64,000 nucleotides of DNA, from assembly GCA_030268105.1 (NCBI GenBank), contig BSDZ01000094.1, positions 3,320,501-3,384,500 of the forward strand, written 5' to 3'. Below, in pieces: positions 12,924 through 26,000 of this stretch. The notes beneath the pieces are model-generated. The model saw only the letters and a list, made by a program, of their open reading frames with translations. It had not been told where the DNA came from and ran no database searches. Both the position numbers and the translations under genes were made by a program. Each line of letters begins with the position of its first letter. Positions within the stretch are counted from its first letter, which is position 1. This DNA comes from Volvox africanus. Taxonomy: Eukaryota > Chlorophyta > Chlorophyceae > Chlamydomonadales > Volvocaceae.

Positions 12924-15900
12924 ATGAATTCTTCCAACCGGACGGATGTCATAAAGTTACCCTTACCCGCCGGCATTAAAGCTGGCTTTGTTGTTGGCCG
13001 AGGCGGTCACAACTGCCGATGGCTACATTACAATTCGAGAGGAGCACATATCACGGTCAACGACACAGCCATAAGTATCCGCGCGAAAGACAACCACGTC
13101 CGTGCTCGTGCGATTCAGCTCGTGCGCCGCCAGCTAGAAGCGATGCTGAGGCTGGGTAAGATATCAGAATATCTGAAAGAATCTTTTGCTTATAAAAACG
13201 CTACTTAGGTTATGGTTGTACAGATTCTTAACATATTCTCTTTGATTACTCGTCGCTTTCGCTAATCACTTTATGATCTTATTTCTATTGATGTTGCTGA
13301 AGCAGATGGCTTAGTTTATATTTCCCAATAATTAGGCTTCGCTGATGGCATGATGGTAGTTACACTAGTTACACAATCGTACGAATTTGATAAAATAACA
13401 CGCAGCGACAGATAGGATGTGTGTTTTGTCCTAGGGCGCCGTTGCAACTAATTGGACAACTCTCTTGCTACCTGCTCGCAGCCATATATGGCTGCTCAAA
13501 TCCGGTTAGGCTCGACTACGTTCTTCTAAGCAGCGCATTTGGCGCAGACCCACGAGTTCGTTTCTGTTCCCGCAAAGGTGCGTTCAAGCTTCTTCTTTCC
13601 ATGCACAGACGTCGGTCCAGTCCTTTCCGGTCCAGTCCTTTCCATCACGTAACTCAACCTCTATGTTCCACCCTGCCTCTTATCGTTCCCCAACCGCTCC
13701 GCCCGTTACCTTACACCCTCAGATGAAGTCGCGGCGTTTTTGGGCCACAAGGACAGTCTCTTCGAGCTGGTTCCAAATCGCGAAGACGTCAGTAAATTTC
13801 CTGCGGAGAAGTTTGAAGGTATCCTAGGCCCATCTAAGGACTGCAGCTTCGATGCCTCGGCATCATCGAAGACCGACACATTGAAAAGCGACGAACACGA
13901 AAACACCTCCAGTCCGCATCAGCTACGACGGGTAAGCGAGCTTATGGTTTATGGAATCGTTCACGAGACAAGAAATCTCTTATGTAAAGGATGCGCAGGC
14001 ATGGCGAGACGTTAGCGGTCAGCCAGTGCCACCTCTGGCTCGTTTGCCATGCTGATCGCAGCTCTCCGCATCTCGCTGTACCTCTCCTATCATTCCGCGG
14101 TGAGAGAGATGGCGTTTCCGTGTGTCCACACCTTATGTGCGCGCACACACACACTTACCCGCAGGACCAAGACGGGGAGCGGGATCAGGACCTGGCGCGG
14201 ATGTGGGACCGGCAGCAGCAGCCCGAGGATGACACCGACGGAGCGACCCGCTTCCACGCAGCCACCGCAGTGGCGACATCAAATGCCTGCGTTGCCGCCT
14301 CCACCGCCCTGGCAACGGCCGCGCACGTGGCCAAACGATCTGGCAGTCCTCCGCTGCTAGCGTCGGCGGCTCGAGCGCTCGCTGCAGCTGCACACAAGGC
14401 GGCGTGTCGTGAGCCGTCGTTCGATGTGCTCAAGATCCGTTTCAAGCTCGGTGAGTGGTTTGGCTGGCCAGAAGCTGGCCCGCCCACGGCACTTTGCAGT
14501 TGTATGCGTTGGGGGAGTGTTGGGGCGGCTGGGTTGAGTGTGGGTTTGCGCTGATGACTTCCCATGGAGGTCAGGTCGGGGCTACTGCTCGTTACAGTCG
14601 TCGTGTCCCCTACCCGACTCACACCTCGCTGCCGGCCACTATCCGTAAATCCGCCCTCACCCGCAGGCAAGAGCCTCTTCCGCAACTTGGGCCCGAGGGC
14701 GGGCAGGACCGACCTGAGCGTGGCTGAGCTGGAGGTGGGTTGGGTACGGCAGGATGACTCCTTGAATGCGGCAAGACATGTCCTTGTACTCAACTGACGC
14801 TGCTGGCTGGTTCCCAGAATGTGCTTCTCCGTCCACGTGGCACATGAGGGGTCTGCCTGCTCTGTTTGTATGCCCAGCAACACCGTATTACTGCTAAGGC
14901 GCTCTATGTGGTAATCATCCGCTACAGGGTGCTGGTGCCGGTCGCGGCTGTTTCCAGTCCGTTTTCAGCACCTGGGTTCCGTCCTCGGCCGTTCCACGGG
15001 TCACTTCCTGGCTCACCGACTCCCTGGGCTTCTGCCTGGCAGACACCAAGACCACCGCCACTCTGCACGTCATCAATCAGGAGCTCAACATCCACTACTC
15101 CATCGCACTGGCCATGGAGAGGGGGTGAGCGGGGGATGCCGCGGGCGGTGGAGAGGAAGGAAAGGAGCGACAGCTGAAAGGAAGGTGCTATGGGGTGGTA
15201 GGGAGGCGTGTAAGAATGTCAATCGAAGCAACAACTTGTAGACCAACGGGGTGGGTTGTGAGTCAGGGCTTTCTCAAAGAAGTCCTCTTGAGCCTTATGG
15301 TAATGCTGCTTTCTGATTGTTTTCCGCCGCTGCAGAGACGACTCCACCGCCTCGCTGCGGAAGGTCAAGGCGGGGGGATCCAAGAACCCCTCTGTGACGC
15401 TGATGGCGGCTCCCCAGCAGCTGGACCTCAGGCTCAAGCTCATCTCTCAGTTCAGGGAACACCCGGTGAGCTGCCCCGTGCCGTACATAACGCTCATTAC
15501 AAATAGGATGGATGCCGTGTGGGGAGTGCGAGCGCTCTATCGCAACGCAGCCAATCAGGCCCGGCCTGAGGTGTGGAACTGGTTGTCGTGCAGGCGCTGG
15601 CATGCGACGCAGACGCCCACTCCACGGCACGACGCGTGGCGGCTGCAGTGCGTATGGAGGGCTTCGAGGGCTTCACCCGTAGCAAGCGGGGCCTGCCCCG
15701 AAACCGCCATCTCGAGTACGCGCGGCACAAAACCAAGTTCGTGTATGAGGGCTACTTGCCGGTGAGGGGTCAAAGCAGGGGTTCAGGTGGGGGCGCCGGG
15801 CCCTCAAGGTTTGGGCTCACGATGTCTTCTGGCGGTGAACGGTCGGGGAGGTCAAGGAATGGAATGGCCTCGCTAGCTCGATGAGCGGTTTCAGTTTTGA

Positions 15901-16613
15901 GACGCACGCTGGTGACCTGACCGGTCGGTGAACGCAGTGTCCCGTTTCTCGCCCGCCCTGACCATCCGGACCACTGCCACTCGCCCGCGCAGACCTCGGG
16001 TGGCGGAGGTCAGCGGCTGCGGGTCAGTGTGACGCAGGTGCAGGACGACAAGGGGACGCACTTCGAAATCTCAGGTGGGGGGTACGGCATCCAGGGTTGG
16101 GCAGGAAGGGAGGAGATGAGGCCCTCAGTTCAAGAATGGCTTTCCCAGCCCGTCACAACCCGCCCGCCACAGTGTGTCCCAAACCTCCTTGGACCTTGGC
16201 CCCGCCTCTGAATCAAAGTCCGTTTCGCCCCCTTCCCCTCCCCGGGCCTGTCAGGCTGCCTACCCGATGCGGACGCCCAACTGCGTCAGCTCTTGACCCA
16301 GCAGCAGCGGCCGGCAGCAGTCGCAGCGGACCCCTCGGATGAATTCGTTCCCGAGTGGCGGCGTCGCGGCCGCAGCGCCAGCAGCACCGGTCGTTGCGGT
16401 GTCAGCGGCTCTGTAGTGCACGACAGCGCCAGTAGCACCCCTACTCGCACGCGTGCGACCACCCCGGATCCTGATGCGCAGTGGGCTATGGGTGCTCTTA
16501 TCACGCTGTCGGAGTTCATCGAAGAGCTGAACAGCTGCTTTGGCGACAATAGACCTAAGCTTGAAAATCAGGCCTCAGCCTCTATGGAGTTGGCGGTAAC
16601 TTCTACACCCTAA
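12924..16613 (+). CDS. KH-domain protein B (ten-exon gene, copy 2 of 3)
   Basis: Exons 12924-13155, 13482-13577, 13723-13931, 14165-14450, 14667-14734, 14928-15124, 15336-15465, 15594-15761, 15993-16074, 16255-16613; 1827 nt, 608 aa, every junction GT-AG and in phase. Residues 1-77 form a KH-like domain: VVGRGGHNCRW carries GRGG, followed by GAHITVND and HVRARAIQLVRRQL. Residues about 78-110 hold LDYVLLSSAFGADPRVRF, then KDSLFELVP, FDVLKIRFKLG, SLFRNLGPRAGRTDLS, LHVINQELNIHYSI, QQLDLRLKLI, RHKTKFVYEGYLP and RLRVSVTQVQDDKG; the tail ends with ITLSEFIEELN. The KH part predicts RNA binding; the remainder is unassigned. No signal peptide or membrane segment. Residues about 210-260 are Ala-rich. 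A TGTAA follows at 16752. This is the simplest of the three copies and the best reference for the family. Confidence 0.85.
14019..16268 (+). repeat. Inverted near-identical duplicate tract (KH-B side)
   Basis: Partner of 5705-7995 in opposite orientation. The two arms are separated by about 6 kb. Introns match as well as exons, so the similarity reflects recent copying rather than selection on protein. Confidence 0.9.
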
Positions 16614-16751
16614 GAGGCGCTCCATTCCTTTTAATGTAGCCCTGTACCTGTACTAGCAAGCGCTCTTGCTGTATCCTTCTTTAAATAGTACGACTGTACG
16701 ATGGTGCGTCGTCATGACCATACGGACTGACGATCTTATGAATGCACCGTG

Positions 16752-16756
16752 TGTAA
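16752..16756 (+). terminator. Candidate poly(A) signal TGTAA of KH-B
   Basis: TGTAA lies 139 nt after the stop codon; this pentamer is the usual polyadenylation signal in volvocine algae. The motif is short, so chance occurrence is possible. Confidence 0.45.
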
Positions 16757-19700
16757 GGACACGCCCGAGCTTGTCTTCTTCGGAAGCCTTAGCATATGAA
16801 AACGAAAATGAAGTATAAATGCGGGTTTTAATGTTCTTATGGGGCTGTATTGTGGCTTTTGCAGACGTCAAATGACACTAACTTTCCCGTGCTCCTTCTC
16901 GGCGACACGACGGCGTACGTGCATGCCTCCATATTCATTATGGTTCTTTACGTATCATGTGCATACGTATAGAACCATGTACTGGACGATGTGGCAGGTT
17001 CTGTGTTGATGGCCTAGAATGCGTATACGCCACGGCTATTATGTTCGTCTGCGTGCATGCAGGACGACGCAAGTGGTTTGGCGAAGGCGCCGTCGTTGAA
17101 GCGAGAACCCCTACATATGCATGTGATAGTTGTCTGTTACCGCACGCTAAGCGCCAATCGATACTTTGTGTGCTCGGACCAGGCTCAGGCCGAGGAATGT
17201 TCAGTTTCGCGCCTAACTACCAACAAACATAGTTACGAAACTAGAGGGATGAGGGAAATGCAGGCTTGGCGCATTTGCCTTGTCCGCGCTGTGTCAGTAC
17301 TTGCCATACATGCATGTGTTCAGTGCGCGATCGGGAAGCTCATTCGTTCCATTTATTTGCATGATGGCCGCGGACACCTACCAACGATCTCCGCGGCCCC
17401 TCTGTACGAGTACATGCGACATAGCCTGTAGAAGTTCTATGCCTAGCTATGGGCTGGAATAGCGGAGAGAGGCGCACGGTGTTTCAGTTGCCGGTGTTTC
17501 AGCTTTTATATATATTCTTTGGCCCGGCAAGCGATACAGCGAGAGTGGTTATTAGTTGTGGTTTCAAAGCGCAGTGAGAGATTGACTGAGGGTAGCATAT
17601 GTCCTGATGGCTGGGTAACTAGGAATCCGTACTTCAAGGCGGATTGTTCCCTAAGGGGCCCCCTTTCCTTGCCTGCTTACGCAGGAGCGGCCCGCCCGTG
17701 GCACCTAGATACTCGCGATCGCCGCTAGATAGATCTTCTCTAGGTAGTTGGTTCTTCAGGGACGTTGTGGGTGCGGTGTGCTGTTGGCGCCTTCTGTACC
17801 TGGCGGTTCTGTCGAATCCGTTCTTGTAGGCTTTGAAAACAGAAGTCATATTAGAAATAGGGCTATCCTGCTGGTACGACACGTACCTACCTGGATAAGC
17901 TCAGGAAAGCTTCTGATGGAGCAACGTTCTGATGAGGTGTTGTGCCGGGGGCACATACACCTGCCTCGTCCGGGGCTGGTAGTGCTGTTGCATGTGTTGA
18001 CTACGTGGACGTCATACGGTATATGTCGTATGCAGGAGGCATGTGTGAACTGCATGTTCATTGGATGGGCACGCAAGGAAGCGTGCTTGTATAGTGTGTT
18101 GGCCGAGAAATCAATCGTCCATTATGAAAAGCACTCCATCCTCCGGCTATTTACCGATTTCGTTTCCTGTCTTGATGCCGAGTTATGAGGAATATGATGA
18201 TGACATGCATCGTCATGAAATCATCGTCATGAGCCTCGCGACCAAAGGTTGACTTGACGAAGGCAAACTAATTAAAGGAACCTTCAAGACAAAAAGCAAG
18301 GTCGGCAAGAAGGGGCATTCCTCACGTGCCTTATCTGAACTTGCAGAGGTATTCCACGCACCTAATATGGAAGGGACAGGTACGAACATGGTACGGCAGG
18401 GTGTCAGGCCCCTTAGAAACAGCCCACGTCAAAGGACCAGCAGCAGACAGATCAGATAGGTATGTGGCCACTCAATGGTGAACATCCACGCACAGTTAAA
18501 TATTACATGAATGACATATGGAGTGTCATTTATCAACACACTCAGTATATACTACCTCAGTGGGCAGACATACAGTTAGTATCAGTTAGTACAAATCAGG
18601 TCGATGGTATTCGGAGTTGGTTGTATTCTAGTTGGTCATACTGTTGTATCACCCCAAACTAGTGGTAGTGATAACTGCCGGTTGATAGGAAGAGCAGAGC
18701 ATAGGTACTCTGAGCTCAGCACGGAAAGCCTCCATAAAGAGCCGTAACCTCTAAGGAAGAGACAACGTGGATATGTATTAAGGAAATACATATGATCAAC
18801 CAGTGAAACCGAACTCAACTGAGTCTACCAGTGACCGTGTCACAGTTACACTAGGGCATGCAACCCTTAGCCTCTATATTTGCACATAGAGGGTGTAGCC
18901 ACGGGCTACTTACTTAGCAAGGAGCTAAGGCCGGTACCGTAATATAACACATACTACCTAGCTAATCGGAGAGTCGGCTGAAGCACAACGGGAGATAAGT
19001 ATTTTATAATTACAAAAATATCTGTTTTGGTGTTTTTTACAGAAGTTACATGGACAGGTGAGCCTACTCCAGAGGGCGGAAATCAAAGGTGGGTTGAGCC
19101 TAGCGACACTAGGGGTCAGACACGTACAGAGAGCACATAAGCATACGTGCAAAAAAACCTTTTTTGAGCTAAAGCTAAGATTGTGTCGTTTACAGCTTTG
19201 CAGCATTTGGGACAGTGGGAGTTAGATTTGATAAATACGTACATTACTGCTGCTGGGGAATGCGTGGCTGCAGATGCTACTGCTATTGCCATCACTGCTG
19301 GTCCAGTCCGTCGGCAGAAATCATAATGGCGGTACTACGCCATGGTTGGAACGAACTGAGCGAATCGTACACAGACAGATCGATATCTTCTGTCTGAGAT
19401 CAACCGTGATCAACATCACGACGTACCATCAACCCATAGGACTAGGTCGTGATCTTACCCTCTGCAACCCTCCGCAAATGAATGTCAGAAGGCTGCGTAG
19501 GTTTGCGTTAACCAATTAACGAAATCATCTACCGACTGCGTATGTACTTTAGCGAGCCACTATCAACATTCAACAAACAAAAAAGTGAACGAACAACCGC
19601 TCGTCCCGACGCTCGTCCCGCAAGCCAAATCGGCCGTGCTGACAGAAGCGTCTCAATATTAATCCGACACCGGTGAGCAATTGGCACGTGTAGTCATGGT

Positions 19701-20069
19701 ATGCATAATTGGTGTTCCATGTGTGTATACATGTTCGACATAACACATTTGCACTATGAATTGTGCGCATCACCATTCTCACATTACCCTTGTATGTCTG
19801 CCCTCTCCTTACCAATATAGGTCACGAAACTCTTCGATGTCCGTCCTAACGAGCTATTTGTCGAATCCAGCCTACACCTTCCGGCTTTCCTCGTATATGA
19901 GTAAACAAGCTAACCCTAAATAAAAAAATGCATGTGCGCATCGAGGTCGACCAGATATGTAAAAATACAACAACACAAATACATACAGGCAAGCCACGTA
20001 TACAAGCAGGGTGCATGAAATCCCTTCCCCGTACCGCGTTCATCATAAAGTCTGCGGCTGCCCTCAATC
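16757..20069. other. Intergenic stretch between tail-to-tail KH genes B and C
   Basis: No coding frame with support from composition or paralogy. The notable content is the hairpin cluster at 18510-18929, with a further GCACGC/GCGTGC hairpin with loop AAGGAA at 18069-18086. Confidence 0.5.
18510..18929. repeat. Cluster of small perfect hairpins, several with an AAGGA loop
   Basis: Perfect inverted repeats seen by eye: 18510-18530 (AATGACA arms), 18647-18673 (TATCAC arms), 18749-18761 (CTCT arms, loop AAGGA), 18771-18793 (ATATGTATT arms, loop AAGGA), 18831-18843 (GTGAC arms), 18871-18892 (CCTCTAT arms), 18895-18909 (GTAGCC arms, loop ACG) and 18913-18929 (CTTAGC arms, loop AAGGA). Three share the same five-base loop with unrelated arms. 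Whether this is a structured RNA, an organelle-derived insert or remnants of small palindromic elements cannot be decided here. Confidence 0.6.
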
Positions 20070-23000
20070 TCACTCTGTAACCCCCTCCATCTCGTCATCA
20101 AGATGGCGATTGAGCTTTGTGATGAAGTCTGATAGGCCTATCAAGGATGCTACAGCCCACGGATGGAGATCCAGGGAGGGGCAATGTGTCGTGGTCGCAC
20201 GCGTGCGAGTAGGGGTGCTATTGGCGCTGTCGTGCACTACAGAGCCGCTGACACCGCAACGGCCGGTGCTGCTGGCGCTGCGGCCGCGACGCCGCCACTC
20301 GGGAACGAATTCATCCGAGGGGTCCGCTGCGACTGCTGCCGGCCGCTGCTGCTGGGTCAAGAGCTGACGCAGTTGGGCGTCCGCATCGGGTAGGCAGCCT
20401 GACAGGCCCGGGGAGGGGAAGGGGGCGAAACGGACTTTGATTCAGAGGCGGGGCCAAGGTCCAAGGAGGTTTGGGACACACTGTGGCGGGCGGGTTGTGA
20501 CGGGCTGGTTGTGACGGGCGGGTTGTGACGGGCTGGGAAAGCCATTCTTGAACTGAGGGCCTCATCTCCTCCCTTCCTGCCCAACCCTGGATGCCGTACC
20601 CCCCACCTGAGATTTCGAAGTGCGTCCCCTTGTCGTCCTGCACCTGCGTCACACTGACCCGCAGCCGCTGACCTCCGCCACCCGAGGTCTGCGCGGGCGA
20701 GTGGCAGTGGTCCGGATGGTCAGGGCGGGCGAGAAACGGGACACTGCGTTCACCGACCGGTCAGGTCACCAGCGTGCGTCTCAAAACTGAAACCGCTCAT
20801 CGAGCTAGCGAGGCCATTCCATTCCTTGACCTCCCCAACCATTCACCGCCAGAAGACATCGTGAGCCCAAACCTTGAGGGCCCGGCGCCCCCACCTGAAC
20901 CCCTGCTTTGACCCCTCACCGGCAAGTAGCCCTCATACACGAACTTGGTTTTGTGCCGCGCGTACTCGAGATGGCGGTTTCGGGGCAGGCCCCGCTTGCT
21001 GCGGGTGAAGCCCTCGAAGCCCTCCATACGCACTGCAGCCGCCACGCGTCGTGCCGTGGAGTGGGCGTCTGCGTCTGCGTCTGAGTCGAGGATGTTACCC
21101 TGTCGCGTCAAACACAACCAGGGGTGTAGAAGCCCCACAATTTCAGCGAGCGGACGAAGTACTGCTTGCGACAAAGCCATCCTGGACACGTTTTGATGTT
21201 CGCAATTTCATCTCAAGGCATGCTAGCCGAGACAGGGACCCGAGCCATTCTTCCCTTACTTACCCTTCTTGCTTCCTATACCCCCTTTTACCGCCCTAAC
21301 CTCCCTTACCTCCTGCCCATACCAGTGATTTGATTGACCAACCAGCTTGAGTCTCAGGTCCAGTTGCTTCGGAGCTGCCAGAAGCGACACGGAGTGGAAT
21401 CTGGATCCGGATCCGCCCACTTTCACCTTCCGCAATGAGGATGTGGATTCGTCCCTACATACGTGTGGAAGCCAAACAATGCAGAACCTCCTGAATGAAG
21501 CCTGTGGTTATATGAACGGTGTGGAAGGCACCCTTCATCCTTTCTACCTTCGCCAGTGTACCTACATATGCCTGCGCATCCTTCCGCCCGTGCGCCGGGT
21601 GCACACCTGCCTCCATACCACCTCCTACCTCATAACACCTTCCTTTCCGCTGTCGCTCCTTTCCTTCCTCTCCACCGCCCCGGCCTCCCCCCCTCACCCC
21701 CTCTCCATGGCCAGTGCGATGGAGTAGTGGATGTTGAGCTCCTGATTGATGACGTGCAGAGTGGCGGTGGTCTTGGTGTCTGCCAGGCAGAAGCCCAGGG
21801 AGTCGGTGAGCCAGGAAGTGACCCGTGGAACGGCCGAGGACGGAACCCAGGTGCTGAAAACGGACTGGAAACAGCCGCGACCGGCACCAGCACCCTGTAG
21901 CGGATGATTACCACATAGAGCGCCTTAGCAGTAATACGGTGTTGCTGGGCATACAAACAGAGCAGGCAGACCCCTCATGTGCCACGTGGACGGAGAAGCA
22001 CATTCTGGGAACCAGCATCCTGTAGCGGATGATAGCGGATCAGACAACTCCTAGTGTCAGCCTTCATGGAATAGCCTTAACAGGTCTACTGCGGACAACC
22101 AGCGGACGTCGAGGGATGCTAAACGTATTGTGGTAACTCGGTAATATATATATATATATATATAGGTTATATAGGTTATATACTTATATATAGGTTATAT
22201 ACTTAGGGTTATATATACATATATATATATATAACTATATATATAACTATATAACTATATATATAACTATATATATATGTATATAAAACCCTAAGTATAT
22301 AACCGAGTTATATATGTATATATACTCGGTATATTCGGTATACTCGGTATATATATACTCAGTATATATACTCGGATATATACTCGGTATATATATACTC
22401 AGTATATATACTCGGATATATACTCGGTATATATATACTCGGTATATATACTCGGTATATATATATATATACTCGGTATATATATATACTCGGATATATA
22501 TATATATACTCGGATATTCGGTATACATATATACTCGGATACTCGGATACTCGGTACTCGGGTACTCGGTACTCGGATACTCGGATATATATATACTCGG
22601 ATATTCGGTATACATATATACTCGGATATGCGGTATACATATATACTCGGATACTCGGTATATACTCGGTATATATCGGTATATACTCGGATATATACTC
22701 GGTATATATATATATATACTCGGTATATATATATTTATATACTCGGTATATATATATATGTGTGTGTGTGTACATATACCGAGTATACCGAGTATATATA
22801 TGTGTGTGTGTGTTTGTATATATGTACATATAAGCAACAGTATGAAAGACATCACAGTCGACATGCCATCACTACACGCCGTACACGCGCACCTGAAGTT
22901 CCAAGACGCTCAGATCTCTACGCCCAGCCCGCGCTCCAAGGTTGCGAAACATGTGTTTACCTGTACGCGGAGTTGCAACAGGGGCAGGATCCACCATCAT

Positions 23001-26000
23001 CGCCTTAATGAAAATGTTGGAAGGAGGAGAGGAATTGATGGTAGGACATCGGGACGAGGCGGAACATGCCAGGAGAGGACGGAAGGACTTAAGGTATCAG
23101 CCGCAGCTGTAAGAGGACAAGACACGCATCGCGCAAACTGATAGCCGCCTCCGTGCTGACTTTGTCTGGCCTTCAACCCGATGAACATCTTACCCAGATG
23201 GAAGCGCATTTTGAGCATATCGAAGCCAGGCTTCTGCTCCACTGCAGCACGCGCTGCCACCGCCAATGTCTCAGCAACCGGCATCAGCGGGCGCAGAAGG
23301 CGCGCATCCGAACTGGAACCTTCACCGTCTCTGCCCCTACTTTTTGGGCCGCCATTAGCGCTGCAGCTGCAGTTGCCAGAGGCGGTGGAGGCGGCGTGAA
23401 AGCGCATCACGGTGGCGGGACTGCCAGCGCCGCTGGCATCCATTACCCTGGCGTTATGTGTGGTGGCGATGGCCAATGTTGGGGACGTGAATGGGACAGG
23501 AGCGGGGTCCTTTTCCCGGGCGCACGAGAGGTCCTGTAAGGAACGTAGTTGTAGTCCGAAATTGGTGAAGCTATGGCAGGCGGAGGAGCCCGCTAGGCCG
23601 TCATCATGGATTGCAAGGGTAGACAATTATGTGGCATAACATAGACCGCCAGAACGCCTCATACTGCACAGAATAGCTAAGCATAATTTAGCATTGGACC
23701 GCAAGATAATCATAACTAACTTACTTGGCGGGATTTCCACAAACCTGTCGTCACGCTTGCTACCTTCGGCACGCATCACGTTGCTGGCTACCTTGCCCAG
23801 CACTGCCCCTCCTGCACCTCCTACCGCTGAACTGCAATACCCACCTGTGGCGTTGGAGGCCATCGCATATCCACCTTGAATTGGTCGCCAGCGGTGACGT
23901 CGCAACCACAACCACACGTGTTGGTGCGTGTGGCCGTCGTCACGCGGCATGTTACGTGTGAAATCAACGCAGCGTTCACAATGTTGACGCTGCCACTGTC
24001 GCTGCACCTGCCGCTGCCAATATAACCCGCGCCACCATCACCACCAACAGCCATGGTTTCGTTCGTTACTGTGGTGCTCCTGGTGCTCCTGCCTTCATGG
24101 ACACTACGCGACATCGGGACAAGCTGGAACAGCTTGTCTTTCTTCACAACAGAATTGGCAACCTCGTCTGAGGGTACATGATGATTGGAGGTTAGTCAGA
24201 AGGGCAGACCAGTGAAAACTAGTGCAGTAGAGCACGTACAAGCACAGAGGTAAGGAGACCTTGTCTCCTTGTGTAACGGGAAACGTGCACATAGTTTTGA
24301 GCAATGATAGCTAAGGGCATCTTCACCCAAGAATGCGGATATGCTCCGGGACTTCGGGGACGAACCGTATAGGTAGATGCAGGTAGATGAAGCACAGCTA
24401 AGAGCTCAAGTGTGATACAATCCACCTAATTAATTTACGGGATCTTTGTCCTGTGGTTTCAGTACGTGTAGGGCATCCATTAGCCGGATGTATTGCAGAC
24501 TGGTGCAGTTCCGCAGGTTTCTTTTCAATCAGGCTCGAGTTTCACAAACAGCGTACCATTCCTGGGGAAGAAGCCGACCCGCGGGTCGCAACCAAAGGCG
24601 CTCTCCAAAAGTACGTAGTCGAAATGGAAGGGCAGCCGAGTATCGTGTGCACCTAAGGGGCAAGGGAGTGGGCAGTGGATGAAACGTGGTGATAAGTGCA
24701 AATGTGCAGCTGTGTAAACATCTGGAGATGGAGGGCTGAGTCTTAAAGTGGCTTAAGTGCATTTACAACGATCACATAACACGTAGGATCCTCTGTTGTG
24801 AGAAGTGTAGGGGGAAAATGTGACATATTCGGCATTTTTGTAAGTAGGAGTAAAAATAATGAAGTTTAAGAATCTCAACATCCATTTGAAGCTCTATCTT
24901 TAAGCCGTTCTTAGGTGCCTGAAATGCGGCGCCCGACGCGGCAATTAGCTCCGAAGGCCATGGTTGCCGCGCTTAAATGTTGTGCTCATTGGATACAACG
25001 TATTTAGTGGAAGAAACACTAAATTTGCGTATAGACCACCAAGGTTGCAGACATTGACTGGTGCTTGAGGGAACCTACTACGACATGGCCCCAGTAACCG
25101 TTGTAACCGTTGTTTGTACTCTGCACCGACAGCCGAGTGTCGCTTGGCTTCCCTATTAATCTTCTTCAACTGGAGGCGGCTCCCCTGATCTTTATCTTCT
25201 GAAACTTAATTATCTTTTCTCTGCTATCATTTTTAGTGGCTGTTGAGCCTCCTGGTTCGTACAGGCCTTGCGATCTAAGATAACTGCAAAAAACAATAAA
25301 ATAGCACACAGCATCTGACGGCTTATCAAACAACAAACGATAATATTCATATAAATTATACTGTATTATTGGGAATGGACGAAAAAGAGGTGCTCCTAAG
25401 GAATAGTTATGTATCGCAACAATACCGCGAGTTCGCGATACAGCGCAAGCGCGGCAACCCAGACTCTAGACTGGACTAGGCTAGCAGGGACCCAGAAACC
25501 CAAATAGTTTGCATTGGCGTGTAAAATGCCGAAATCATGGCGTTGAATGTACAAGGTGTAAGGCAACAGAGAAGTTAGCGTCTGCCACTCTTGAGTTGAC
25601 AGTGAGGCTACGGGAGCAAAATATACTGGCATAGACGGCAGTGATGTTCGCGCATGCACGTGACCTGACCGCGCTTAAGGTCAAGTTGGATATTGTAGTG
25701 AGCAGCTCAGACATACACGCTAGAGCGTATATAAACTCATAAAATCCGTTAAAGTGCGTATTATATTATGATAACTTACCAAATCTAAGCATGGCGTTCA
25801 GCTGCCGGCGAACCATTTTAACCGCGCGGGCTCGCACGTGCGAATCTCTTGAGCGAATGATAACCTCAGCATCATTAGCTGTAATGTGGGCACCACCTGA
25901 CTGGATATGCAGCCATCGCATGTTGACACCTCTGCGACCTACGAGATGGCCAACCCAGATGCCCAGCGGTATCGGAATCTTCGTAACGTTTGTCCTGTTT

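Noticed and set aside
22247..23141. Long open frames rich in Tyr, Ile and Thr on both strands
   Set aside because: They are translations of the TATATACTCGG satellite in an intron of KH-C; the absence of stops follows from the repeat unit.
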